Numbered from the stretch's first letter, positions 7,105 to 15,702 are shown. The stretch is DNA of 23,979 nt from an uncultured Clostridia bacterium (GCA_934476455.1 CAKSNY010000035.1:1-23979); one strand, 5' to 3'. The notes: generated by a model not told the origin, from the sequence alone. Numbers and translations are program-made.

Positions 7105-7904
7105 TTTTTTAATTCCAGTGTTTTTTCATACGCCGCAATCACGGACGACTGTGCGGCTGCACGAAATCCGCCTTTTTCAAGAGCAAGCACGCCCGCTATG
7201 GTTGTGCCGCCGGGGCTTGTAACGGCGTCTTTAAGCGCCCCCGGATGCATATTGGATTTTATAACCGTCTGCGCTGCGCCAAAAACGGTCTGCGCTGCGT
7301 ATTTCATTGCTTTATCGCGCGGCACCCCGCACGACACCGCCCCGTCTGCCAAAGCTTCTATAAACATATACACATATGCCGGTCCGCATCCGGAAAGTGC
7401 TGCCGCCGCGTCTATAAGCGATTCGGGGATATAGTCAAGCTCGCCCGCCTTTGAAAGAATTTCGGTAAATTCAGAAATTTCTTCTTTTTTTACCGCAGCG
7501 TTTGCGCAGTACAAAACCATTCCGCTTTCATATGCGCAGGGGGTATTGGGCATTATTCTTATAACGGGCAGCTTTTTGCCTATTATTTTTGTTACAGCCT
7601 CCACCGAAACACCCGCCGCCATTGTTACAAGAACAAATCTGTCCGTACGCTTTCTTAAAATATCTTTTATGCCCGAAAGCATATCCTCAAGATATTGCGG
7701 TTTTACGCCCAGGAATATATATTTACATTCCGCGGCGATTTCTTTGTTATTGCCCGCGTTTGCGCCAATCTCTTTTGAAAGCGCGGCGGTTTTCTTTTCG
7801 TCCGCATCCGAAAGGAAAATATTTTCGCCGCCTATGCTTTTTGCCGCCGCGCGCGCAAGTGCGCCGCCCATATTTCCGCAGCCGATAAATCCTGTATTTT
7901 TCAT
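7101..7904 (-). CDS. proC: Pyrroline-5-carboxylate reductase
   Basis: A 267-residue enzyme that reduces 1-pyrroline-5-carboxylate to L-proline with NAD(P)H, the last step of proline synthesis. The N-terminal Rossmann motif is GFIGCGNMGGALA (about 5-17). The MPNTPCAYESGM segment lies near the middle. The C-terminal family signature runs from LSGCGPAYVYMFIEALADGA to DAVTSPGGTTIAGVLALEKGG. Length is normal for the family. AGAGGGGTG precedes the ATG. It lies 14 nt after proA and is the last gene of the proBAC group. Confidence 0.97.
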   Translation of the reverse strand: MKNTGFIGCGNMGGALARAAAKSIGGENIFLSDADEKKTAALSKEIGANAGNNKEIAAECKYIFLGVKPQYLEDMLSGIKDILRKRTDRFVLVTMAAGVSVEAVTKIIGKKLPVIRIMPNTPCAYESGMVLYCANAAVKKEEISEFTEILSKAGELDYIPESLIDAAAALSGCGPAYVYMFIEALADGAVSCGVPRDKAMKYAAQTVFGAAQTVIKSNMHPGALKDAVTSPGGTTIAGVLALEKGGFRAAAQSSVIAAYEKTLELKK

Positions 7905-7918
7905 AGCTTTACACCCCT

Positions 7919-9160
7919 CTATCGGATTTGTCCGTTTCCTTTTATTATGTATTTGTATGACGTAAGCTCCCTAAGACCCATAGGTCCGCGCGCGTGAAGC
8001 TTTTGTGTGGATATTCCCATCTCGCAGCCCAAGCCAAACTCTCCGCCGTCGGTAAAGCGGGTCGAGGCGTTTACGTAGACCGCCGCGCTGTCAACCGTTT
8101 TAACAAAAAAGTCTGCCGCGTCCTTGTTATTTGTAATAATGCAGTCGCTGTGTCCCGTGGAATGAAGCGATATATGCTCTACCGCCCCCGAAACAGAGCC
8201 TACAATCCCAACCGACATAATATAATCAAGAAATTCAGTGTCAAAATCAGCTTTATCCGCTTTTTTTGTTTTTATTATCCCGTACGCCTCGTCATCGCAC
8301 CTGAGTTCTACCGGGTGCGGCTCTTTTGTGAGGCGCTCTTTTGCAAGCGGTAAAAACGCGGAGGCAATATCACGGTGCACAAGCATACACTCTGCCGCAT
8401 TGCACACCGAAGGTCTGCTTTTCTTTGCATTTTCCAAAATGTTCAGCGCCATATCAAAATCGGCGTCTTTATCAACATATATATGGCAAATACCCGTCCC
8501 TGTTTGTATACAGGGAACATCGGCATTTTTTACGCACGCGTCAATAAGCCCTTTTCCGCCGCGCGGAATAAGCAAATCCACATACCCTACAGCCTTCATA
8601 AGCGCACCCGCGCTTTCGCGGGTGGTATCTTCTATAAGATTTATAAGGTCGGGGTTTAAATTTAAGCTGCAAAGCGCGCCGCGCATAGCCTTTACAATTG
8701 CTTTTGCGCTTAAATACGCTTCCTTCCCGCCGCGCAGGACGCACACGTTGGAGCTTTTAAGGCAAAGCGCAGCCGCGTCCGACGTAACGTTCGGGCGGCT
8801 TTCGTAAATAATTGCCGCAACGCCCATCGGAACAGAGGTTTTTTGCACATCCAGTCCGTTCGGGCGGTGGATTTCTTCTATAATACGCCCGATGGGGTCG
8901 GGAAGCGCCCTTACCGCGCGTATACCCTCCGCGGCAGAGTGTATTCTGTCTCTGCTTAAAGAAAGGCGGTCTATCATAACGGGTGAAATTATGCCTGTTG
9001 CCTTCTTTACGTCCTTTTCGTTTTCCGCAAGAATTTCATCGGCATTTTCTTCTATCGCGTCCGCCATTTTTAAGAGAGCGGCGTTTTTAACCTCCTCTGT
9101 CAGGTTTATCGCGTCTTTTTTTGCATTTTTTGCATTTTCAAGAATTTGTGCGGTTGTCAT
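7919..9160 (-). CDS. proA: Gamma-glutamyl phosphate reductase
   Basis: A 413-residue aldehyde-dehydrogenase-fold enzyme that reduces gamma-glutamyl phosphate to glutamate semialdehyde with NADPH, the second step of proline synthesis. Visible motifs are YESRPNVTSDAAALCLKSSN, LIPRGGKGLI, and the catalytic cysteine in RPSVCNAAE (Cys253). Length is normal. Its ATG overlaps the proB stop by 4 nt (ATGA), so the two are translationally coupled, consistent with channeling of the labile phosphate intermediate between the two enzymes. Confidence 0.97.
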   Translation of the reverse strand: MTTAQILENAKNAKKDAINLTEEVKNAALLKMADAIEENADEILAENEKDVKKATGIISPVMIDRLSLSRDRIHSAAEGIRAVRALPDPIGRIIEEIHRPNGLDVQKTSVPMGVAAIIYESRPNVTSDAAALCLKSSNVCVLRGGKEAYLSAKAIVKAMRGALCSLNLNPDLINLIEDTTRESAGALMKAVGYVDLLIPRGGKGLIDACVKNADVPCIQTGTGICHIYVDKDADFDMALNILENAKKSRPSVCNAAECMLVHRDIASAFLPLAKERLTKEPHPVELRCDDEAYGIIKTKKADKADFDTEFLDYIMSVGIVGSVSGAVEHISLHSTGHSDCIITNNKDAADFFVKTVDSAAVYVNASTRFTDGGEFGLGCEMGISTQKLHARGPMGLRELTSYKYIIKGNGQIR

Positions 9161-9927
9161 TTTTTCTCACCCCTAAAAAGTGTTCCGGCTTCTTTTCCCT
9201 CTGCAATATCATAAAGCAGATCAGGTTTTGAGCCGTTTGCAATTATCATATTTATCCCTTTTTCCATACATATACGTGCCGCACAAAGCTTTGTCTGCAT
9301 TCCGCCCGTTCCGAGAGCCGAGCCGCGCCCCCCCGCAAGTGCCATTACCTCGGGAGTAAGGCTTTTTATCTCTTTTATAAGGCTTGCGTCCGGATATTTA
9401 TGCGGGTCTTTTGTGTAAAACCCCTCAATATCGGAAAGAAGCACCAGTAAATCTGCCCCGCACACAGCCGCTATACGCGCGCTCAGCGTGTCGTTATCGC
9501 CGAGCGAAATTTCATCTGTAGCAACGGTATCGTTTTCGTTTATTATCGGCAAAACGCCCATCTCCAAAAGCCTGTTTACAGTATTATGGAAATTCAATCT
9601 TCGGGTATCGTCCTCCATATCGGGGGCTGTTACCAAAAGCTGCGCAACTGTGTGGTTATATTCCGAAAAAAGCTTGTCGTAGGTATACATAAGCTCGCAC
9701 TGCCCAACGGCGGCGGCTGCCTGCTTTGTGGGCATATCCTCGGGACGTGCGCCTAAGGAAAGCTTTCCCACACCCATTCCTATTGCGCCCGAGGACACCA
9801 AAATTATCTCTGTTCCCGCATTTTTAAGGTCGCTTAATATTTTACACAGGCTTTCAATATGCCTTATGTTAAGGCAGCCTGTTTTATGGGCAAGCGTTGA
9901 CGTACCCACCTTCACCGTTATACGCAT
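9157..9927 (-). CDS. proB: Glutamate 5-kinase, form without PUA domain
   Basis: A 256-residue amino-acid kinase that phosphorylates glutamate to gamma-glutamyl phosphate, the first and usually proline-inhibited step. Motifs seen are VKVGTSTLAHK, LVSSGAIGMG, PIINENDTVATDE, LGDNDTLSARIA, LLSDIEGFYTKDP and GTGGMQTKL. It ends just after the kinase fold, so it lacks the C-terminal PUA domain present in the longer (~370-residue) E. coli-type enzymes; short forms are known. An AGAGGA ribosome binding site lies within the end of dusB, which stops 6 nt upstream. Confidence 0.96.
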   Translation of the reverse strand: MRITVKVGTSTLAHKTGCLNIRHIESLCKILSDLKNAGTEIILVSSGAIGMGVGKLSLGARPEDMPTKQAAAAVGQCELMYTYDKLFSEYNHTVAQLLVTAPDMEDDTRRLNFHNTVNRLLEMGVLPIINENDTVATDEISLGDNDTLSARIAAVCGADLLVLLSDIEGFYTKDPHKYPDASLIKEIKSLTPEVMALAGGRGSALGTGGMQTKLCAARICMEKGINMIIANGSKPDLLYDIAEGKEAGTLFRGEKK

Positions 9928-9933
9928 AAAAAA

Positions 9934-10884
9934 TCATTCCTCTGTAAGTTTTAAAAGTATTTCTTTCATTTGCCGTTTTGTTACGGCGCTGTTTATCTCG
10001 CCGCGCAGCGCCGCTGCACCGCGTATGCCCGACGTATACCATGCGGCGTGCTTTCGCGCCTCGCGTATTCCCACATATTCGCCTTTTAAGCTGCACAGTA
10101 AATCTATATGGTAAAGCGCCGTTTCTATCTTTTCGCTCATTGTCGGAAAGGTTTTTACCCCGCCTTCAAAAAGTTCTGTTATTTGTTTAAATATCCACGG
10201 ATTGCCGCGGCTGCTGCGCCCTATCATAACGGCGTCTGCTTTTGTTTCTTTTAAAAGAGCTGCCGCGTCCTCGGCACAAAAAACGTCTCCGTTTGCAATT
10301 ACGGGGATTGTTACCGCCTCTTTAACGGCGCGTATAACCCCGCGGTCACAGCTTCCGCTGTAAAACTGCTGCCGCGTTCTCCCATGCACGGTTACGGCTG
10401 CCGCGCCGCATTCCTGCGCAATTTTTGCCAAAACAGGCGCGTTTATGCTTTCTTCATCCCATCCGGCGCGCATTTTTACCGTTACCGGCTTTTCGGTTCC
10501 TTTGCATACAGCGTCTATAATGCGTTTTGCCTTTTCCGTATCACGCATAAGCGCCGCACCCTCGCCGTTATTTACTATTTTCGGCGCGGGGCATCCCATA
10601 TTTATATCTATGAAAAGTGCATTTTCCGAAAGCTGCGGAATTATTTTTTCAAAAACCTCCGGGGCGTTTCCGAAAAGCTGCAGTGCCGTAGGCAAGCTGC
10701 CTGTATCCATAAGCCGCTGCGTTTTTTTATCCGAAAAGGATAGCGCCTTTGCGCTTACCATTTCCGTATACGAAAGACCCGCTCCGAAACTGTGGCATAT
10801 TTTTCTGAATGCCAAATCCGTAACGCCCGCCATAGGCGCAAGGAAAATATTGTTTTTTAATTCAACCGAACCTATTTTCATCAT
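9934..10884 (-). CDS. dusB: tRNA-dihydrouridine synthase
   Basis: A 316-residue FMN enzyme that reduces uridines in tRNA to dihydrouridine. It begins with the TIM-barrel motif NIFLAPMAGVTDLAFR (about 12-27). The catalytic cysteine is in NMGCPAPKIV (Cys98), followed by GEGAALMRD and VKMRAGWDEE. Later come VTVHGRTRQQFYSG, VIANGDV and GRSSRGNPWIF. It overlaps the end of the PTS IIC-like gene by 4 nt (ATGA); a second in-frame ATG follows immediately. It precedes proB by 6 nt, so this gene sits inside the same transcript as proline synthesis. Confidence 0.95.
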   Translation of the reverse strand: MMKIGSVELKNNIFLAPMAGVTDLAFRKICHSFGAGLSYTEMVSAKALSFSDKKTQRLMDTGSLPTALQLFGNAPEVFEKIIPQLSENALFIDINMGCPAPKIVNNGEGAALMRDTEKAKRIIDAVCKGTEKPVTVKMRAGWDEESINAPVLAKIAQECGAAAVTVHGRTRQQFYSGSCDRGVIRAVKEAVTIPVIANGDVFCAEDAAALLKETKADAVMIGRSSRGNPWIFKQITELFEGGVKTFPTMSEKIETALYHIDLLCSLKGEYVGIREARKHAAWYTSGIRGAAALRGEINSAVTKRQMKEILLKLTEE

Positions 10885-11948
10885 ATATCAAGGCGCATAT
10901 CTCCGCGCTCTATAAATCCGTGCTTACGCATAAATTCCGAGATAACATAAGAAAGAATTGCCGGAAATACCGCATACATTGCCGCATTTAACAAAATCGC
11001 GGTGGAAGCCGGCATTTTTTCAGCCATTGTCTGAACAGACATAATAGGTCCCACAAGCCCCGCCGTTCCCATTCCGGAGCCTGTAGCGTTGCTTTCCATA
11101 TGAAATACAAGCGTTGAAACCGGACCCAAAACCGCGCTTGTAATAATTGCCGGAAGCCAGATAAGCGGCTTTTTAACAATGTTTGGAATTTGCAGCATAC
11201 TTGTTCCCAAGCCCTGTGCCAAAAAGCCGCCGAAGCCGTTTTCGCGGTAGCTTGCCACTGCAAAGCCTATCATATTTGCGCAGCATCCAACAGTTGCCGC
11301 ACCCGCCGCAAGGCCGTTTAGCCCAAGCACAATTCCTATTGCGGCAGAGCTTATCGGAAGTGTAAGGAAAATACCCATAAGCACGCTTACAACTATTCCC
11401 ATAACAAAGGGCTGCTGCTGCGTACCCCAGTTTACCATTGAGCCTAAGGACGTCATAAAAGAAGATATCGTAGGACCTGCCAAAAGCCCTGCCGCACATC
11501 CCGCCGATATGCTTACCACGGGCGTTAAAAGTATGTCAAGCTTTGTTTTGCCGCTTATAAGCCGTCCCAAAACAATCCCCGCATACGCCGCAATGAAAGC
11601 ACCCAGCGGCTCCCCCGGAGGCGTAATTGAAAATACGCCGCCTTCAAAAAGCTCTCCCGAAAGGATTTTCCCTGCATAAGAACCCACAAAGCCCGCAACC
11701 GCAGCACTTACCGTTACAAGCGGCGCCTGCTTAAGCTTATGCGCAACCCCCACGCCGATGCCCGCGCCCGTAAGAAGCGACGCGCATTTTCCGACCGTTA
11801 CCGTAAGCGTGCGCACAGCCCCCTCCGGAAAAAGCATTGCAGCCTGCACCATAATAGTGCCGACAATAAGCGTGGAGAAAAGCCCCAGCGCCATACCGCT
11901 GAACCCGTCGATAAATATTTGCGAAAGCAGAGCCTTCAGTTTTTTCAA
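10881..11948 (-). CDS. PfoR-like PTS IIC membrane protein
   Basis: A ~355-residue polytopic membrane protein of the PTS_EIIC_2/PfoR family, once described as a putative toxin regulator. Many hydrophobic helices are visible (GMALGLFSTLIVGTIMVQAA, VTVSAAVAGFVGSYAG, FVMGIVVSVLMGIFLTLPIS), as are the Asn/Gly-rich loop segments IGIVLGLNGLAAGAATVGCC and GTAGLVGPIMS. I chose TTG 11948 because GGAGG (11961-11957) lies 8 nt upstream. The longer frame to 12005 would begin between the -35 and -10 boxes and cannot be translated from that transcript. No IIA or IIB partner is visible. It is first in an operon with dusB and proBAC, and the transported substrate is unknown. Confidence 0.8.
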   Translation of the reverse strand: MKKLKALLSQIFIDGFSGMALGLFSTLIVGTIMVQAAMLFPEGAVRTLTVTVGKCASLLTGAGIGVGVAHKLKQAPLVTVSAAVAGFVGSYAGKILSGELFEGGVFSITPPGEPLGAFIAAYAGIVLGRLISGKTKLDILLTPVVSISAGCAAGLLAGPTISSFMTSLGSMVNWGTQQQPFVMGIVVSVLMGIFLTLPISSAAIGIVLGLNGLAAGAATVGCCANMIGFAVASYRENGFGGFLAQGLGTSMLQIPNIVKKPLIWLPAIITSAVLGPVSTLVFHMESNATGSGMGTAGLVGPIMSVQTMAEKMPASTAILLNAAMYAVFPAILSYVISEFMRKHGFIERGDMRLDI

Positions 11949-11984
11949 GGAAAACGCCTCCATTTTTATCATATGTTTCGTTTC

Positions 11985-12013
11985 ATTATACATAAAATGA
12001 AACAAATTATCAA
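11985..12013 (-). promoter_or_regulatory. Promoter of the PfoR-like/dusB/proBAC operon
   Basis: TTGATA (12013-12008) and TATAAT (11990-11985) are separated by exactly 17 nt on the minus strand. This sets the true start of the membrane-protein gene downstream of 11985. I see no terminator before proC, so all five genes can share this promoter. Confidence 0.85.
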
Positions 12014-12043
12014 GGAAAAAGACACAAAAACATAAAAAAACTA

Positions 12044-12071
12044 TTGAAATTTAATATTTTTATGCTACAAT
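12044..12071 (+). promoter_or_regulatory. Promoter of the ferredoxin gene
   Basis: TTGAAA (12044-12049) and TACAAT (12066-12071) are 16 nt apart, about 34 nt upstream of the ATG. It diverges from the leftward promoter, with about 30 nt between the two -35 boxes. Confidence 0.75.
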
Positions 12072-12104
12072 GAAGGTATAAATTCAGAAAGAGGTGTTAT
12101 AAGA

Positions 12105-12278
12105 ATGGCATATTGCATTAACGATGATTGCATCAGCTGCGGCGCTTGTGCGGCAGAATGTCCTGTAGAGTGCATTAAGGAAGGTGACGGGAAGTACGTA
12201 ATCGATGCTGACCAGTGCCTTGAATGCGGCGCTTGTGCAGGTGTTTGTCCCGTAGGGGCTCCCAATCCCGCTGAATGA
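12105..12278 (+). CDS. 2[4Fe-4S] ferredoxin
   Basis: A 57-residue electron carrier. Two classical cluster motifs are visible: CISCGACAAECP (about 9-20) and CLECGACAGVCP (about 38-49). They are separated by the usual short strand (KYVIDAD), and the internal symmetry and length are typical of clostridial ferredoxins. The ATG is preceded by AGAGGTG, with a promoter upstream and a strong hairpin downstream, so it is a single-gene unit. The redox partner is not identifiable from the neighbourhood. It is easily missed because it is short. Confidence 0.95.
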   Translation: MAYCINDDCISCGACAAECPVECIKEGDGKYVIDADQCLECGACAGVCPVGAPNPAE

Positions 12279-12293
12279 TTAAAAAATTTACAG

Positions 12294-12322
12294 GTAAAGC
12301 CGCCCTTTTCGGGCGGCTTTAC
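12294..12322. terminator. Hairpin terminator after ferredoxin
   Basis: GTAAAGCCGCCC (12294-12305) pairs perfectly with GGGCGGCTTTAC (12311-12322) around a 5-nt loop. The plus-strand T run after it is poor, so some read-through into the next gene is possible. On the minus strand a better T run follows. Confidence 0.75.
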
Positions 12323-12345
12323 TTGATAAACGGAGAACATAATAT

Positions 12346-13059
12346 ATGATAAAGGATTTTGAAAAGGTTGAGGAGCTCGGAATAAAGGGCTACAAAATAA
12401 TACAGACAAAGCGGGAGTTTTGCTTTGGCAGCGACGCGGTGCTGCTTTCGCGGTTTGCCGGCATAAAAAAGGGTGCGCGCGTACTTGATATGTGCAGCGG
12501 CACCGGAATAATAGCTATTTTGGCAGAGGCTCTATATTCTCCCTGCGAAATATGCACGCTTGAAATAAACCCCGAGGTTTGCGATATGGCACGGCGCAGT
12601 GTGGAGCTTAACGGCTTGGAAAATAAAATTTCGGTTTTCTGCGGTGACGTAAAAAACGCCGCGGAAATTTTCGGAAAATCCGCGTTTGACGCCGTTACGG
12701 TAAACCCGCCGTATATGCCCGTGGGAAAGGGTATTATAAATGACAAGGAAAAGCTTGCTTATGCCCGCCACGAAATACTTTGCACGCTTGACGATGTTGT
12801 AAAAAACGCAGCCGCGGTTCTGCGCCCGGGCGGCAAGCTTTATATGGTACACAGAAGCGACCGCCTGTGCGACGTTTTGTGTACGTTAAGGAAATATAAA
12901 ATAGAGCCTAAAAGGCTTCAGATTGTTTATCCGGATTCCTCAAAAAAAGCGTCGCTTCTGCTTGTGGAAGGGCTTTTGGGCGGCGGCAAAGAACTTTTGG
13001 TTGAAAAACCGCTTTTTATGTATGACGATAACGGAAACTACATTCAGTCTATAAAATAA
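12346..13059 (+). CDS. trmN6: tRNA1(Val) (adenine(37)-N6)-methyltransferase
   Basis: A 237-residue SAM-dependent methyltransferase of the YfiC/YabB family, expected to methylate adenine-37 of tRNA. It has the conserved lead-in FCFGSDAVLLSRFA, SAM motif I VLDMCSGTGIIAIL (about 46-59), the acidic LEINPEVCDMA strand end, and the N6-adenine catalytic motif NPPY (120-123). A GGAG ribosome binding site precedes the ATG. It is followed 19 nt later by rsmI, the same pairing (yabB near yabC) seen in Bacillus, which supports the assignment. Substrate specificity is inferred from family only. Confidence 0.85.
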   Translation: MIKDFEKVEELGIKGYKIIQTKREFCFGSDAVLLSRFAGIKKGARVLDMCSGTGIIAILAEALYSPCEICTLEINPEVCDMARRSVELNGLENKISVFCGDVKNAAEIFGKSAFDAVTVNPPYMPVGKGIINDKEKLAYARHEILCTLDDVVKNAAAVLRPGGKLYMVHRSDRLCDVLCTLRKYKIEPKRLQIVYPDSSKKASLLLVEGLLGGGKELLVEKPLFMYDDNGNYIQSIK

Positions 13060-13078
13060 CCAAGGAGTATGACAGACT

Positions 13079-13915
13079 ATGGGAAAGCTTTATCTTTGCG
13101 CAACGCCTATCGGAAATTTGGGCGATATTACATACAGGTGCGTTGAAACATTAAAATCCGCAGACCTTATCGCAGCGGAGGACACCCGCCGCACACTTGC
13201 CCTTTTAAATCACCTGGGCATAGAAAAGCCGCTCACAAGCTATTTCGAGCACAACCGCCGCGAGAAGGGGCTGTATCTTGTAAACGAAATGAAAAACGGT
13301 AAAAACATAGCCCTTGTAAGCGACGCCGGTACGCCCGCCATAAGCGACCCCGGCGAGGACCTTGTGCGTCTTTGCGCACAAAACGGGGTGGAGGTTGTGC
13401 CCATTCCCGGCGCAGTTGCCGGAATAAATGCGCTTATTGCAAGCGGGCTTTCCACCGGGCGCTTTACTTTTGAGGGATTTTTAACGGTAAACAAGCGCGG
13501 CAGAAACGATATGTTAAACGAGCTTAAAAACGAAACGCGCACGATGATTTTTTACGAAGCGCCGCATAAACTTACATCTACGATTTCCGATATGCTGCGC
13601 GCGTTCGGTGACCGCCGCATTGCGCTGTGCCGCGAGCTTACAAAGGTTCACGAAGAAATTTTAAGAACCACCCTCAAGGGCGCGCAGAAGCTTTATTCCC
13701 AAACCTCTCCGCGCGGAGAATACGTGCTTGTAGTAGAGGGAAAAAGCCCCGAGGAGGTTAAAGAAGAGGAAATAAACAGCTGGCTCAGTCTGACCCCGGA
13801 GGAGCATATTAAAACATATATGAAAAAAGGGCTTTCGGAAAAAGAGGCAATGCGTGCCGCCGCACACGACCGCGGCGTTTCACGGCGCGAGCTTTACAAC
13901 GAATTGAAAAGATAA
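13079..13915 (+). CDS. rsmI: 16S rRNA (cytidine(1402)-2'-O)-methyltransferase
   Basis: A 278-residue enzyme that 2'-O-methylates C1402 in the decoding centre of 16S rRNA using SAM. All family signatures are visible: CATPIGNLGDITYR at the N-terminus, IAAEDTRRT, LVSDAGTPAISDPG, PIPGAVAGINALIASGL, FEGFL and FYEAPHKL. The C-terminal helical region (LTPEEHIKTYMKKGLSEKEA) is normal. AAGGAG lies upstream of the ATG. It forms a small rRNA/tRNA-modification unit with the preceding gene. No convincing terminator follows. Confidence 0.97.
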   Translation: MGKLYLCATPIGNLGDITYRCVETLKSADLIAAEDTRRTLALLNHLGIEKPLTSYFEHNRREKGLYLVNEMKNGKNIALVSDAGTPAISDPGEDLVRLCAQNGVEVVPIPGAVAGINALIASGLSTGRFTFEGFLTVNKRGRNDMLNELKNETRTMIFYEAPHKLTSTISDMLRAFGDRRIALCRELTKVHEEILRTTLKGAQKLYSQTSPRGEYVLVVEGKSPEEVKEEEINSWLSLTPEEHIKTYMKKGLSEKEAMRAAAHDRGVSRRELYNELKR

Positions 13916-13969
13916 TTTTACTGTTTTTTTGCAGGTTTACGTTTTTTTGCGTTATATTTGGGAAAGCTG

Positions 13970-13998
13970 TTGACAAATTGCACGCGATTTGTTATTAT
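13970..13998 (+). promoter_or_regulatory. Promoter of the ACT-hom-lysC operon
   Basis: TTGACA (13970-13975) and TATTAT (13993-13998) have a 17-nt spacer. The -35 is perfect and the -10 matches 5 of 6. The start site should be near 14005, leaving a leader of about 25 nt, too short for a lysine riboswitch. Confidence 0.88.
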
Positions 13999-14029
13999 AT
14001 CTCGTATCAAATACAAATGTGCGCGGGTG

Positions 14030-14473
14030 GTGGACATTATAGAAAAACGTAAGCTTGTAATCGCAGATTTGTCGGTGCTTCCGCCTGTTTATCACAAGGT
14101 GCTTTTGGCGAAGGAGCTTTTATCCTCGGGCAAGGCGGAAACGATAAACATTGCGGCGGAAATGGCAAATGTTTCGCGGAGCGCGTATTATAAATATAAG
14201 GACTGTGTGTTTCCTTTTAACCAGATGCGCGGCATCCTTACGCTTTTGGCGGATGTGCGCGACAAAAAAGGGGTTTTAAGCGAAATCCTTTCCGTTACAA
14301 GTGACGCGGGCTGCAATATCCTTACAATAAATCAAAACGTTCCCGTAAACGGTATGGCAAACATAACGCTTACGCTGCAAACGGAAAATATGCGTATCAG
14401 CACAGAGGAGCTTATCACCTCTATGGAGGCGCTCGACGGTGTAAGGAAAATTGCCGTTTTGGCAAAACAATAG
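14030..14473 (+). CDS. PheB-like ACT domain protein
   Basis: A 147-residue protein of the PheB/UPF0735 type. Residues about 1-60 form a small helical, DNA-binding-like segment (ETINIAAEMANVSRSAYYKY, then VFPF). Residues about 70-147 form an ACT domain (GVLSEILSVTSDAGCNILTI) that probably binds an amino acid. I chose GTG 14030 because relatives start just before this point and the promoter ends at 13998, so the longer frame from 13958 is excluded. The ribosome binding site is weak (GGGTGGTG). It sits 14 nt before homoserine dehydrogenase and may serve as an amino-acid sensor for the operon; its precise role is not established. Confidence 0.82.
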   Translation: MDIIEKRKLVIADLSVLPPVYHKVLLAKELLSSGKAETINIAAEMANVSRSAYYKYKDCVFPFNQMRGILTLLADVRDKKGVLSEILSVTSDAGCNILTINQNVPVNGMANITLTLQTENMRISTEELITSMEALDGVRKIAVLAKQ

Positions 14474-14487
14474 GAGGAGGCATACCG

Positions 14488-15687
14488 ATGAAAGGCATCG
14501 CAATAATAGGCTTCGGGGTTGTAGGCTCCGGTGTTTATGAAATAATAAAGGGAAACAGCGCTCAGCTTTTAAAAAGCTGCGGCGAGGTGCTTAAGGTAAA
14601 GCGCATTTTGGATATACGCGACTTTTCACAGCACGAGGAAAAGGAGATTTTTACAAAAGACTTTTCCGATATTCTCAACGACCCCGAAATAGAAATCGTT
14701 GTTGAAACCATGGGTGGCGTGCGATTTGCGTATGAATACACAAAGGCGGCGCTGGAGAGTAAAAAAAGCGTTGTTACAAGCAATAAAGAGCTTGTGGCAT
14801 CGCACGGCGACGAATTTTTCGCCATTGCAAAAAAGAATAATGTACGATACCTTTACGAAGCGAGCGTCGGCGGCGGAATACCGATAATCCGCCCGCTTGC
14901 AAACGATATTGCCGCAAATAACGTTGTGCAGATTGCGGGAATATTAAACGGTACAACCAATTATATACTGACTAAAATGTTTAAGGAAAACGACAGCTTT
15001 GAAAACGCGCTTAAAAACGCGCAGGAGCTCGGCTATGCCGAAAAAGACCCCACCGCCGATGTGGACGGGATTGACGCCTGCCGTAAAATTGCTATTTTAA
15101 TGTCGCTTGTCACAAAAAAGAAGATCGACTGCAAAAACGTGCATACAGACGGCATCCGCCATCTTACCGCCGAAGACGTTACCTATGCCGCCGCGCTTGA
15201 CCGCACCATAAAGCTTATAGGCTGCGGCTTTGTGAAAGACGGAAAGGTAAACGCCTCCGTAGAGCCGATGCTTGTCGCAAAGGAGAATTTGCTTTCCGGC
15301 GTTGAGGATGTTTTTAACGCCGTAACGGTAAAGGGAGATATGGTCGGCAATCTTATGTTTTACGGGCGCGGCGCGGGAAAGCTTCCCACGGCAAGCGCCG
15401 TTGTTGCAGATATTATAGACATCGCGCGCTCCGATGATTACACAGACGCTTTTTCCTGGGAAAAAGAAGACGCAGCCCTCGAAATTCCGTACAGCGATGT
15501 GCGCGCACGCTTCTTTGTTCGTGTAAAAAAAGAGCTTAAGGAAAATGTAAATGAAGAGTTCGGTAATGTGGAAATAATACGCGGTGTTTCTGATATCGGG
15601 TTTGTTTCGCCGAAAATGTCGGTTAAAGAACTTGAAGAACGCCTGAGCCGTATAGGCGGCTGCGTGAAAAAAATAAGGCTACTTTAA
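14488..15687 (+). CDS. hom: Homoserine dehydrogenase
   Basis: A 399-residue enzyme that reduces aspartate semialdehyde to homoserine, committing carbon to threonine and methionine. The N-terminal Rossmann motif is AIIGFGVVGSGVYEII (about 5-20). Further motifs are ETMGG, SNKELVA, GGGIPIIRPL, ILNGTTNYILTKM, and the catalytic-domain segment DPTADVDGIDACRKIAIL. After about residue 335 a short ACT-like tail is present, shorter than in ~430-residue enzymes. AGGAGGAGG precedes the ATG. It is flanked by an ACT protein gene and by aspartokinase 16 nt downstream, forming the upper threonine pathway. Confidence 0.96.
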   Translation: MKGIAIIGFGVVGSGVYEIIKGNSAQLLKSCGEVLKVKRILDIRDFSQHEEKEIFTKDFSDILNDPEIEIVVETMGGVRFAYEYTKAALESKKSVVTSNKELVASHGDEFFAIAKKNNVRYLYEASVGGGIPIIRPLANDIAANNVVQIAGILNGTTNYILTKMFKENDSFENALKNAQELGYAEKDPTADVDGIDACRKIAILMSLVTKKKIDCKNVHTDGIRHLTAEDVTYAAALDRTIKLIGCGFVKDGKVNASVEPMLVAKENLLSGVEDVFNAVTVKGDMVGNLMFYGRGAGKLPTASAVVADIIDIARSDDYTDAFSWEKEDAALEIPYSDVRARFFVRVKKELKENVNEEFGNVEIIRGVSDIGFVSPKMSVKELEERLSRIGGCVKKIRLL

Positions 15688-15702
15688 TGGGAGGTAAATA
15701 AA

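Noticed and set aside
8238..8807. Plus-strand open frame of 189 codons antisense to proA
   Set aside because: proA is complete and well supported on the other strand; this frame is a codon-bias shadow.
10445..10915. Plus-strand open frame antisense to dusB
   Set aside because: dusB motifs are intact; this frame has no ribosome binding site and no family resemblance.
13976..14030. Lysine riboswitch or T-box upstream of the hom-lysC operon
   Set aside because: The promoter leaves a leader of only about 25 nt, too short for either.
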